Below are positions 11,700-20,592 of a stretch of DNA of 64,000 nucleotides, one piece after another. Both the position numbers and the translations under genes were made by a program. The notes under the pieces were generated by a model. It saw only the letters and a program-made list of their open reading frames with translations. It had not been told where the DNA came from and did not search any database. This stretch comes from Chinchilla lanigera (Eukaryota > Chordata > Mammalia > Rodentia > Chinchillidae), in assembly GCF_000276665.1 (NCBI RefSeq), contig NW_004955446.1:13167626-13231625 (forward strand). The letters run 5' to 3'. Positions within the stretch are counted from its first letter, which is position 1; the number at the start of each line of letters is the position of its first letter.

Positions 11700-12860
11700 A
11701 TCTAGTTTCTCACTGATTCTATTCAAATGTCTAGTTTAAAATGAAATCAAAAGACATATAAAAATCAGGGAGGTATAACCTACTCAAAGGAAAAAAAAAA
11801 AACAAAACCAAAATCAACTGATACTGTCCCTGAAAAAGACCTGATGGGGAACGACTAGACAAAGACTTTAAAAGAACTGTTTTAAAGATGCTCAGACAAA
11901 ACAAGAACAACAATATATATATGAAATATATATAAATATATAGGAAATGTATATGTGTGTGTAAAGAAAATTAAGAAAAAATGTATTTAAAATGGCCATA
12001 TTAATAAAGAGAAAACTCAAAAAGAAGAGAAAAAAAATTTTGGAGCTGAAAATTTAAAATTCACCAGAAATTCAAAGGCAGATTTGAGCAAGCAGAATAA
12101 AGAATCAGTGAATTAAAAAAAAAAAAAAAAGTGAACTTGAGGATAGGACAATAGAAATTATAAAGTCTGAAGAAATAAATGAAAAATGGTTGAAGAAAAA
12201 TTAACAGAGCCTGAGGGACTTGTAGGATACCATCAAGCAGATTACAATATGCATCATGATTGTCTAGAAGAAGAGAAAGAGGGCAGAGAGCATATGTGAA
12301 GAAATAATGTCTTAAAACTCCCCAAGCTGATGAAAGGTATAAATATAAACAGTGAACAAGCTCCAGAAACTCCAAGTAAGATGAACTCAAAGAGGGCCAC
12401 ACAAACAATGAAACTTTTAAAAGCCAATGATAAAGCCAAGTGTAGCAGCACACAACTGTAAATCCAGCACTTGGGAAGCTGAAGCAGGAGGACTGCCATG
12501 AGTTCAAGGCTCATCTGCACTGTATAATGAGACCCTGTCTCAAAAAAAAAAAAAAAAAGCCAACGACAAAAAGAATCTTTAAAACAGCAAGAAAGAAGCA
12601 ATTCCACATACAATGGATCCTCAATAAGATTATTCATGGATTTCTCATCAGGAACTTTGGAAGGCAGAAAGCAATAGGACAAACGTATTCAACGTGAAAA
12701 AAAGCTTGCAAGAATCCAACATTTACCAAAACTTCCCTTCAAAAGTAGGGGAGAAATTAAAACATTCCCACAAAATCTAGAGTTTTTTTATGAGAAATGC
12801 CCATGGGAGTCTTTTAGGGTGATTGTATGTACTACACATTACAAACTGAAGAAATAAAAA
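11700..12860 (+). pseudogene. LINE-1 ORF1 relic (RNA-binding ORF1p)
   Basis: Plus-strand sequence matches the ORF1 region of old mammalian L1 elements: CAACTGATACTGTCCCTGAAAAAGACCTGATG, AAGACTTTAAAAGAACTGTTTTAAAGATGCTCA, GGAGCTGAAAATTTAAAATTCACC, CAGATTTGAGCAAGCAGAATAAAGAATCAGTG, then CTCCAAGTAAGATGAACTCAAAGAG and ATCAGGAACTTTGGAAGGCAGAAAG. ORF1p forms coiled-coil trimers that coat L1 RNA. Stops and indels break every frame and a B1 SINE sits at 12434-12557, so no product can be made. Ends are approximate. Confidence 0.75.
12434..12557 (+). mobile_element. B1-like SINE in L1 ORF1
   Basis: AGCCAAGTGTAGCAGCACAC, AATCCAGCACTTGGGAAGCTGAAGCAGGAGG and GAGACCCTGTCTCAAAA, followed by an A-tail. The duplication AAAAGCCAATGA upstream and AAAAGCCAACGA downstream flank it. 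It is shorter than the other B1 copies, lacking the internal duplication. Confidence 0.88.
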
Positions 12861-12878
12861 TCTCAATAAAGGCTAATA

Positions 12879-13410
12879 CAGTAATACCTTGGTTCCTGAA
12901 CACTTCTGTGTGCAGACAATTCAGTTCTCAAACAAAATTTTGCTTCCATTCACAAACTCCACATTAGGTGATATATACAACTGCAGCCATCCAGCCCACA
13001 TAAACACAAATGACCATCTTCCCTGTTATGGTTTGTGTCTGGGTGTCCCCCAAAGCCAATGCAGCCATGGGGCAGGCTTTTAGAGTTTGACTGATTATGG
13101 GTGTGAGAGCTACACCCACCCTGGGGTGGATAGTTTGCATATGTGAGGGAGAGGAAGAGGGTACTTCTGGCCATTTCCTCCTTTGTGTGTGCTTGTTGCT
13201 TTGCTGTGTTCTGCCAACATGAGCTGCAGCCCTCTGCCATGTGCCACTCTGCCTGATAATCTGCCAAGTATGGACTGAAACCTCCACAAACTGTAAGTGA
13301 AATAAATCTTTCCTTCCTTAATTTTGGGCATCAGGTATTTTGTCCCAGCAACAAGAGAAAAGTAACCCCACATTCCCCCAGACCATAAAATATAAACTGA
13401 GGTACTACTG
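12879..13410. mobile_element. Tc1/mariner-like non-autonomous DNA element
   Basis: Its ends are inverted: CAGTAATACCTTGGTT at 12879 and the complement of GAGGTACTACTG at the right end. It is flanked by TA on both sides (12877-12878 and 13411-13412), the target duplication of this superfamily. Removing it rejoins the L1 sequence cleanly (AAAGGCTAA, then TACATGGGCAA). Without the MaLR LTR inside it the element is about 180 bp, so it is a MITE-like derivative without transposase. Confidence 0.75.
13024..13372 (+). mobile_element. MaLR-like solitary LTR inside the DNA element
   Basis: Starts TGTTATGGTTTGTGTCTGGG and ends AAAGTAACCCCACA, so has TG...CA termini. An exact 5-bp duplication, TTCCC, flanks it (13019-13023 and 13373-13377), as expected for ERVL-MaLR integration. 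The GTGAAATAAATC polyadenylation signal is near 13292. Related copies with the same ends lie at 22536-22978, 25316-25770 and 32047-32419. Confidence 0.8.
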
Positions 13411-13529
13411 TACATGGGCAATGATAGAATCTAATATTATTATTATAACAATTTTAAATTCCACTTTTTTATTCTCTATAAGATTTGAGAGACTATACAT
13501 TTAAAAAAAATTATTAGTCTAAAAGCTAG

Positions 13530-13630
13530 AATTTGTGCCTCATTTCTCTGAGCACCAGCACTCTGCTTGAGTGTGTCTTATGTTTCTATCTGTAATAAAC
13601 TGTCTCATGTCTCTTTTTCCATGACAGAAG
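13530..13630 (+). mobile_element. ERV 5' end: R/U5-type LTR fragment
   Basis: TTGTGCCTCATTTCTCTGAGCACC...TCTATCTGTAATAAACTGTCTCATGTCTCTTTTT is clearly homologous to 18255-18341, the end of the plus-strand LTR on the right side of the ERV block. It contains the polyadenylation signal AATAAA at about 13593. Homology begins within a few bases of the 9-bp flanking repeat (13521-13529), so the block starts at or near the R boundary and lacks a U3 on this side. Confidence 0.7.
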
Positions 13631-13639
13631 TCAGCAGAC

Positions 13640-14330
13640 CTGCAAACTTATTTTAAAAGTGATATAGGGGAAATGCTAGATGTCAAATATGCCAAGTTTG
13701 TGTCCCCTGAAGTCAAAGAATGGGTTTTAAGGAACAGTAGAGATTTAGAGTAGGAAAATTTACTAGAGAAATGGAAGAGGAATAGGAATAGCTCCTGAAA
13801 AACAGGAAGGGTCCCAAATGGGTTGCCAATGAGCACCATCTCTCAAAGGAAGTTTTATAGAGCAAAATCATGAGGTGGGTATAACATGGGTCAAAATTAT
13901 GATCAATCAATAAAATCGCAAGTACAGTCATTTAGGTACTATTAGGTAACAAGGGTACATGGGTGACATCATTAACCTTGGTTGAAAATCTGTAGTCTTA
14001 GTCTTGTCTTTAGCTGTAGCAGTCTTAGTCATCCTGGTGGTTTTAGTCTTAGTCTTAGCAGGTGGGAAAGGATGGCCCACCCATAAAGAGATAATGGGAA
14101 ATCTCTGGAGGGTGATACCAATAATCCCAAACCTCCACTCATCCCTTAGGGAAATATGTAAAACTAGCCACTGTGACTTTAATCTTCAGATGCACCTCCA
14201 GCCACAGCCCTGATGGAGTCTCAACTTCTGCCCTGACTGCTCTAGGGCCCAGCCCTGTCTGATTGTCTATTATAGTTCTACCTAACTTAGCTGTCTATAA
14301 TAAAAGGGTGGGTTAATTTTTTTTTAAAAA
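13640..14330 (-). mobile_element. ERV LTR, minus strand (copy 1)
   Basis: About 690 bp, homologous along its whole length to 19440-20100 (shared blocks include GGGTTGCCAATGAGC/GGGTTGCCAATAAGC, GATGACATCATTAACCTTG, GGATGGCCCAC and CATTGTGACTTTAATCTTC). On the minus strand it has a TATAAAA box (complement of 13852-13859) and TAGTAAATTTTCC where copy 2 has the AATAAA signal. An internal TTAGTC-rich short tandem array is at 13993-14059. Its U3 part is also related to the plus-strand LTR at 17900-18341, so the three come from one ERV family. Confidence 0.7.
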
Positions 14331-14345
14331 AGTTCTTATTTTAGC

Positions 14346-14664
14346 CTGACAGATGAAATCCTGAGGGGGCAGGAAAGCAATTCACTGGGCTCCTTCTCAT
14401 CTAAGTCCATAGTCCCTAGACCCAGCCCAGTGACATTTATTTTGTTAATCACAAAGCGATCTAAAAAGAGACGTGGAGACTGGAGATCTCAACTTCGGTT
14501 TGGTAAATCCACCCAAGTAGCTTTTTATTTATTTTCTTTCTTTGTTCCCACTTTTCCCAAATGCCCTGGGCCTCAAAAGCTTAATTTTCTGTGGAAACTA
14601 TGGACTTAGATGGAGAAGGAGTCCAGTGAATTGCTTTCCTGCCCCTCAGGATTTCATCTGTCAG
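14346..14664. repeat. 67-bp inverted repeat with 185-bp spacer
   Basis: The left arm 14346-14412 starts CTGACAGATGAAATCC. The right arm 14598-14664 ends GGATTTCATCTGTCAG. The arms are reverse complements with one substitution and two single-base indels. No target duplication is adjacent to the arms. The spacer is unrecognised. Confidence 0.93.
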
Positions 14665-15382
14665 AAAACTCAAAGCCTTTAACTTTTTTTCTGTTATCAG
14701 AGACAGGAAGGGAGCTGGAGGGTAGAGGAGTCAAGTGCCTTCCATCACAGGATAGTGGGAGGAAAGCACATGCTTTCCTTGATATGTGATCTGTAGTTAG
14801 GTAAAACCTTGACTTCTAAGAAACTGTGGGTCTATATTACAAGTCTCTAAAGTAAGGACAAAGGCCCCCATAGGTAGGGAAAAGATAGGATGAAAGCCTC
14901 ATTGAGCTTTATTGAATTAATAAACAAGCTTTCTAAGGCTGCTTTGGACCTCAAAAGGTAGACTTGAGCAATTAGCCTGACAAAGGCAAAGAAGCCAGGC
15001 CTGTGAAGTTCCAAGACAGCATGATTAACATAAGAATCATAAACTTCCCCTTTACTTAATCCTTTAACCTAAACTACCTTTCCATAAAACCCCTACCCAT
15101 TTTCCTACCCTCCACTAAAGGAGAGGGAAAAGTCATGGCCAGAAGAAATCCAAGGTTAGGATGAAAAATAAGCCAGGGAACTGATCAGATTCCAAGAGCC
15201 TACATGGGGAGAAGAATCCCAATAAGGAGATACAGACAAGAATGCTTGCGTATTTCTCTTTCAAATACTTCCTACTTGTCCAGAGTAGCTGTCTGCCATC
15301 TCTCTCATCCCTCTTTCTCCACCTTCAAACACCTTGTCTTCTTTTACTTTAAACTTTGCTTCTTTAGTTCTTTTACCAACTG
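14665..15382. other. Unassigned sequence in the ERV block
   Basis: No frame is long enough to recognise a Gag or Pol domain. Probably retroviral internal sequence by position, but that is inference only. A pyrimidine-rich tract covers 15255-15345. Confidence 0.4.
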
Positions 15383-15745
15383 ATAGGTTTTTCCAGTGCA
15401 GAGAAAAGTAAAACAGAATAAAATGCCTTTATTGTGGGTATGGAGAAGACCACAGGAAAGAGAGAGAAAGAGAGAAGTGGAACTTCTGAGGGTCTTTCGT
15501 GGGGGGTCCAAGGTTAAATAGCCCCAGGCTGGAGGTGGGGTTTAGAAAGTGGACCGCCTGACATGGCAGACCAGGATTGGGTGGGAGCGTGGGAAAAGGG
15601 AACAGGATATTACCAAAAGGGAAGTAGGAAGTTGTAATTTGACTCAGCAGAAGAAGGGTGGGGCTTAGCACATGCCTCTAGTGGCCAGCGCCATATTGGC
15701 TGGATGCCATAGCAACTCAGCAGGAATTACAGTGGGGCAAGAAAC
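15383..15745 (-). mobile_element. Second ERV LTR type, minus strand
   Basis: Read on the minus strand it has the order of a retroviral promoter: a GC-richer U3, a TATTTAA box (complement of 15514-15520), then ACAATAAAGG (signal complement at 15428-15433) about 85 bp downstream, and a 3' edge TTTCTCTGCACTGGAAA. The same 3' edge (TTCTGCACTGGAAA, complement) recurs at 16290, so two LTR ends of one minus-strand relic lie about 0.9 kb apart. Outer boundary approximate. Confidence 0.6.
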
Positions 15746-16289
15746 CAATCACCAACACTAGGTATAGGATCATCAGGAGCTATGTGTTCCAGCAAAGCAG
15801 TGACATTGCGTGACATGCTACACTGGATATGAAGATCTTGGGGTAGATTATTGAGTAAAACCCAGCTGTTGTTTACAACAGATATAGTCAGAAATAGAGA
15901 AACTAAGTGAGCCACTCCCTTTCCTTCCAAGGACAATAAGGGTCCAGGTCATAAGGGGACCTCTCTGTAGGATCCTATAATTCCACAAAGCCACTCAACC
16001 TCCAAAGCAGGGAGACTGATGGACCCCAGAGGGCAAGAGTCAACCAGTATGCGTTATGCTAAAAGGAGGGTGGAGGATCACTAAAGAAGGAAATGTTCCC
16101 ATGCTTCCAAGGGAAGCCATGTGGTCTAGTAAAGACTGTGATTCATCCTGAGAGCTGACATAACTGGTAGAGGAAAAACTAAAAGAGCTAAAAGGCTCTG
16201 CCCATGGCCCCAAAAGTAATACCTAAGGAGCCTGAACTGATCTTGATATATACATAGAGCGTGAGATTAATTGTGATTAACATAAATAT
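15746..16289 (-). mobile_element. Internal ERV remnant between two LTR ends
   Basis: Lies between the two minus-strand LTR ends. A minus-strand open frame of about 69 codons (15727-15936) ends next to the LTR and contains an N-V-T glycosylation site and a late GDW, weakly like the membrane-proximal part of a retroviral envelope. The resemblance is short and I do not rely on it. Confidence 0.35.
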
Positions 16290-16485
16290 TGTTAGGTTTC
16301 CAGTGCAGAAAAGAATCAAATAAAGAAAAGAAAGAAGGCCTTTACTCCAGACAAGGAGAGAAGAGGGCAGTATGCGATACCGGACTCTTCTGGGTCTAGA
16401 CAAATGAGCTGGGGTTTACATCTGGCTGGGGTGGGTAAGGGGCAGGCTTAGTGAAGTGTCAGGAGCTGATTGGAGGTTTCTTGGA

Positions 16486-16538
<53 letters not shown>

Positions 16539-16720
16539 TGTCACATGCTCGAGCACAGAAAGGGCAAAAAGAAGTTGTACTCAGGGCTGAGGGGAGGAGA
16601 AAAGGGAGGCGGTGGTCATTGGGAAGATAAGCTGTTGTTTTGGGTTTCAGCCATGTTAGAACACTACCACCGTAATAATTCAGCAATTCATACTCGGGCA
16701 GGAACCTATCGAGTATAACT
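16290..16720 (-). mobile_element. Partner LTR (minus strand) with TG microsatellite
   Basis: The left end GTTAGGTTTCCAGTGCAGAAAAG parallels GATAGGTTTTTCCAGTGCAGAGAAAAG at 15378. The minus strand contains a TTTATTTGA/AATAAA-like region near 16320. It carries the (TG)n array. The right boundary is not visible. Confidence 0.5.
16488..16541. repeat. (TG)n dinucleotide microsatellite
   Basis: Near-perfect TG repeat of roughly 25 units with one TTTG interruption at the right end. Likely length-polymorphic. Confidence 0.97.
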
Positions 16721-17187
16721 TTGACTTGGTCTTAAACACCCAAAGGGAAACCAAACCAAAACTATAAATAGTAATGGCACTATTAAGTCAAAACTTTGGC
16801 TAATTATAATAAAGGGGACAAATAAGGCAACTAGTACTCCTTTGCTGAGAATAATAACAAAAAAACAACTATACTTATGATAGGTAGAGCAATGCCACCC
16901 ACAATATGGAGGTTATTCCTACCCAACCCAATAGTACTCACACTATTGTTTTAAGAGATACTACCTTATTTGCTACTAACTAGAGGGCAGGAGCAGGAAT
17001 AAGATGGCCGGCCTCAAACATTACCCAGTGGCTCTGTGGTAGAAACCTATGGCCTTGGTTGCCTCTAGGGTAGATAGGAAGATGTACATTAGGTTATAAC
17101 AGAGTCCAGGGGCACTGGGTTAAAACCATAGATCAACCAGTTAACCTCTCAGTCTTAAGGCATCAACAGACCAGATCAGTTTTCCAC
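16721..17187 (+). pseudogene. Probable ERV envelope surface/fusion region, decayed
   Basis: It lies directly upstream of the recognisable transmembrane relic on the same strand. Frames are broken throughout. A Gly/Ala-rich coding-like patch near 16985-17005 is in the position where a fusion peptide would sit. This is inference from position. Confidence 0.4.
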
Positions 17188-17625
17188 TTGTATTATCAAC
17201 TGGCCACTATCTTTATTCACCAAATAGGATTTCAAGATACAATGTGGTACACTGAATCTCTTACTAGCTATGTACAAAGAGCTCTAAATGACACTGCACA
17301 GGGTATTTCATTACTAAATTCAGAAGTAAAAATGATAAGTAAAGCTATTCTACAAAACCGAGTGACCCTAGATTTTCTAACAGCAGCACAAGGTGGAACT
17401 TGTGCCATTATCAAAACAGAATTTTGTGTACATTCCTGACAGCTCTGCAAACGTGTCCTCTCCCTTGCATGACCTACATTCACAAATCAGTGTAGGATCA
17501 GACTCTGCCATAAGCTTTAATAACTGGCTGGAATCCTGGTTCTCTGGAAAAACCTGATGAGGAAAAGTCCTCAGTTTTCTGGTTGTTGGAATTCTTATTT
17601 GTTTTGCACAGTTCATTGTTGGCTA
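17188..17625 (+). pseudogene. ERV envelope transmembrane-subunit relic, broken
   Basis: A plus-strand frame (17188-17439) has the layout of a retroviral TM ectodomain: a heptad-like helix, an LQNR motif, and a Gly-Gly-Thr-Cys turn with the first cysteine at 17401-17403. The family normally has a C-x6-CC motif; here the first cysteine of the CC pair is Phe (17422-17424) and only the last remains (17425-17427). The frame stops at 17437. TM-like sequence continues in a different frame from 17438, with an N-V-S site, and meets two stops at 17555-17560. A hydrophobic membrane-span-like segment follows at about 17573-17623. Substitution, frameshift and three stops make it non-functional. The motif type occurs in gamma- and beta-like ERVs, and I do not assign a family. 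Confidence 0.8.
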
Positions 17626-17899
17626 ACATCTGATATGTCCTTGCCCTCTTTTTCAAACTACTGAAAGATGCAATCAAATATTCCTGTGTCTCCTTTAGAT
17701 TAGTCAGGACAAGACTTTTTGTCCCAGGCTATGAAGGATCAATGCTCCTTCTCAGACTGCAGTAGTTACTGAAGACAGACTATCAGCCTTCTGCAACCCT
17801 TTAAGTATAAGGGACCAAAGTTTCAGGTGCAGGGATGAGGTAGGATAGAAGAAATAAAGCTAGGTAGAAGGGAGACAAAGAAAGTGAGATTTTAAAAAA
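17626..17899 (+). mobile_element. ERV region between env and 3' LTR
   Basis: No frame recognised. It ends in the purine-rich run AGAAGGGAGACAAAGAAAG followed by GAGATTTTAAAAAAA, which is where a polypurine tract would lie just before the TG that opens the LTR at 17900. Confidence 0.45.
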
Positions 17900-18346
17900 A
17901 TGTGCTTTGAAGAAAAACTAACTTCAGAACATAGCCTTACTTACTTTACTTTTACTTACTTTTTCTTTCTTTTACTTTTTCTTTCTCCCAAGATATCAAA
18001 CCTGGGTGACTCCCTTTCAGCTGCAAATGGGTCTGCCCATTCCCTTTTTACTTATGCATTATCCTCCTTCGCTCATGAACATACCACCCTTTTGGTATTT
18101 CTCATATAGTATAAATATGCTATTATCTCGCTAGGGGTGGCCCATCCTCTCTCACTCACTAAGACTAAAATGAAGACAAGACTAAAACTACAGATTATCA
18201 AATTCCAAAGATTTCCAACACCCAACCACAAAAGATTCCCATTTTCCACCTGTATTGTGCTTCATGGCTCTGAGCACCTGCACTCTGCTCTTGAGTGCAC
18301 TCTATGCTTCTATCTGTAATAAACCTTCTAATGTCTCTTTTAAAAA
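17900..18346 (+). mobile_element. ERV 3' LTR (U3-R) ending in poly(A)
   Basis: Opens with TGTGCTTTGAAG after the purine-rich tract. U3 shares GGTGGCCCATCC, an ACTAAGACTAA array and GACAAGACTAAAACTACAGATT with the minus-strand LTRs at 13640 and 19440. A TATAAA-like box is at about 18109. R (18255-18341) matches 13532-13620. AATAAA at 18318 is followed about 20 nt later by A8 (18342-18349) rather than by U5. Next comes AAAAGCTAG, the same 9 bp that precede the block at 13521-13529. Confidence 0.7.
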
Positions 18347-18355
18347 AAAGCTAGC

Positions 18356-18790
18356 ATTACTGTAGTTTTAGTTTTGTACTCCTGCATTGTGTTTTATATA
18401 TATATCAAGAGACTAATGCATTTAAAAGAATGACTGTTTTGTTAGTTTGAAGGGTATATAAAGTATATGGATGTAATTTTATGACATTAAAAACCCTGAA
18501 AGAGGTAAGAACAAAACTGTAAATGAGCCAATTTTGTATGTTATTGAAGTTAAAACATTATAAAAACCAGTGTATGATAACTTTCAGATGTTGAACATAA
18601 TTCCCCATATCCAAGGAAAACAGTTACAGAATGCACACAAAAGGAAATGTGAAAGGAATTTAAACATTTCATTAACAAAAAAATTCACTGAACACAAAAG
18701 AAGACAATAAATAATGCAAGAGATGAAGATCAAAAAAATGTTAAGGTATTTAGAAAATAACAAAATGACAGAAGTCTTTCCTTATCAGTG
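18356..18790 (+). mobile_element. Ancient L1 spacer between ORF1 and ORF2
   Basis: Continues the interrupted L1: TATCAAGAGACTAATGCATTT, TAATTCCCCATATCCAAGGAAAAC, CACTGAACACAAAAGAAGAC and AATAACAAAATGACAGAAGTC all match the region just upstream of ORF2 in old L1 elements. Confidence 0.75.
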
Positions 18791-18792
18791 AT

Positions 18793-18955
18793 TAACACTG
18801 GGTATAGTGGCACATGTCTGCAATCCTAGGACTTGGGAGGCTGAGACAGGAATATCTCTATGAGTTCCAAGCCAGCTTGTTCTACAGAATGAGTTCAAGA
18901 CCAGACTCAAGTACTTAGTGAGACCCTGTCTCAAAAAACAAAGCAAAAAAGTTAA
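18793..18955 (+). mobile_element. B1-like SINE
   Basis: ACACTGGGTATAGTGGCACATG, CTTGGGAGGCTGAGACAGG, GAGTTCAAGACCAGAC and GAGACCCTGTCTCAAAAAAC. More diverged than most copies here. It has the internal duplication and sits just before ORF2 of the ancient L1. Confidence 0.85.
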
Positions 18956-19187
18956 TTATTTTAAATGTCAAAGGAGTCAATCCCCCTGTGAAAGCAGAAA
19001 GATTAGAAAAATGGATAAAAAGCACACAATCTAATTATACAACCACAAAAGATTTAATTTAGATCCAAGGACATAAGCAGATTAAAAATAAAAGAAATAT
19101 AAAAGCTATGCCATGAAAATATTAAACAAAAGAGAACAAGTGTATACTAATATCAGACAAAGTAGGCTTTAAAGCCAAAAGAAGATT

Positions 19188-19285
19188 TTTTTTTTTTTGG
19201 TTTTTCTCCGGTACCGGGAACCAAACTCATGACCTTGCGCTTGCCAGGCAGGCGCTTTTGCCGCTGAGCTAAATCCCCAGCCCCC
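19188..19285 (-). mobile_element. ID SINE, minus strand
   Basis: Complement of the ID unit: T-tail, CTCCGGTACCGGGAACC, CTTGCGCTTGCCAGGCAGGC, GCTGAGCTAAATCCCCAGCCCC. Flanked by AAAAGAAGATT (19177-19187 and 19286-19296). It interrupts the endonuclease region of the old L1 ORF2. Confidence 0.95.
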
Positions 19286-19439
19286 AAAAGAAGATTATAA
19301 AAGCCAAAGAAAACAATATATATTAAATAAAATGTTCAGTACAGCAAGATGATTCAATAACTATAAATGTTTGTGTATCAGATTGATATAGGACCTCCAA
19401 ATAATATAGGGAAATGTTATAACTCCCAATCTGCTAGGT

Positions 19440-20100
19440 GTCTGATACATTGAGTTTGTTTTCCCCAAAGTTGAAGAATGAATTCTAAGGAACAATGCAG
19501 GTTAAGAGTAAGGAAAATTTATTGGGAAAAAGGAATGGAGAATAGAAATGGGGAACAGGAATAGATCCTGAAAGACAGGAGGAGTCCCAGATGGGTTGCC
19601 AATAAGCTCACTTCTCAAAGGAAGTTTCATAGAGCAAAAAGCACAAGGTGGGTACAATGTACAATAAATTTATGATCAACTAGTAAGATTACAAGTATAG
19701 TTGCTTAGGTGATATTGATCCAGTGGAAAGCAGGTCATGTAGCAAGTGTAAATGGATGACATCATTAACCTTGATGGATAATCTATAGTTTTAGTTTTAG
19801 TTTTAGTAGTCTTAGTCTTAGTCTTAGTACATAGGGGAGGATGGCCCACTTCTAATGATGTAATGGTTTATTTATATGGGAAATCTCAAAAGGGTGGTAA
19901 CAATAATCTCAAACTTCCATTTATCACTTAGGGATATATGAAAATCTAGCCATTGTGACTTTAATCTTCTTCAGGTTCACCTCCTGCCAATTCTGACATG
20001 TTCTCAACTTCTGCACTGACTTGCTCAAGGGCCTACCCCTGTTTGACTGCCTATAATATTTCTACCTAATTTAGCTGTGTATAGTATAATGATAGACTAT
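19440..20100 (-). mobile_element. ERV LTR, minus strand (copy 2)
   Basis: Homologous end to end with 13640-14330 in the same orientation. Here the minus strand keeps CCAATAAATTTTCC (polyadenylation signal, complement near 19515-19521) but the TATA site reads TATGAAA. The TTAGTC/TTTTAG array is at 19783-19830. It has inserted into ORF2 of the ancient L1 with no internal retroviral sequence, so it is a solitary LTR. Confidence 0.75.
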
Positions 20101-20114
20101 CAAAATATATGAAG

Positions 20115-20215
20115 CATACGCAGTCCAGCTACTTTGGAGGCTGAGGTGTAAAGGGTGGAAGTTTGAGACCAGTCTGAGCAACTTTGTAAGACCTCATTTT
20201 AAATAAATGAATAAG
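20115..20215 (+). mobile_element. Truncated B1-like SINE
   Basis: CAGTCCAGCTACTTTGGAGGCTGAGG, GTTTGAGACCAGTCTGAGCAAC and AAGACCTCATTTTAAATAAATGAATAAG have the B1/Alu-like core, with the 5' part lost. Confidence 0.6.
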
Positions 20216-20592
20216 TAATTTATGTTGTATGCTATAAACTGACAGAATTAAAAGGAGAAATAGATATTTCTACAAACATAGTTGGATATATCAATACTTT
20301 ACTCTTGATAATTGGTAAAACAACCAGACAGAAGTAAATAGAGGACATAAACAACATAATAAATCAAGTAGATCTAACAGACATATACAGAATACTCTAT
20401 CTAACAACAGCAGCATACACAATCTTCTCAACATTTTCCAGAACAGACTATATGTATCAGGCCACAATTCAGTTTTCAATAGATTTTAAAGATAGAGCTT
20501 ATACAACATATTTTGTCTGTATAACAGAATAAAATTAGAAATCAAAAAAAACCTGGGAAATTCATAAATTTGTGATAACTAAACCATGCATT

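Noticed and set aside
12061..12682. Minus-strand frames of 142-148 codons, the longest outside L1-sense coding
   Set aside because: They are the antisense of the old L1 ORF1 region plus a B1 SINE. The coding sense is the plus strand.
13110..13421. Overlapping minus-strand frames of about 105 codons
   Set aside because: All fall inside the MaLR LTR nested in the DNA element. LTRs of this family encode nothing.
15727..15936. Minus-strand frame with weak envelope-like motifs
   Set aside because: The resemblance is limited to a glycosylation site and a GDW near the end. Too short to call an envelope gene; kept only as a note in the ERV remnant.
16488..16541. Possible CRISPR or regulatory array
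   Set aside because: It is a plain (TG)n microsatellite. No spaced repeats of any CRISPR kind occur in the window, and this is a mammalian genome.
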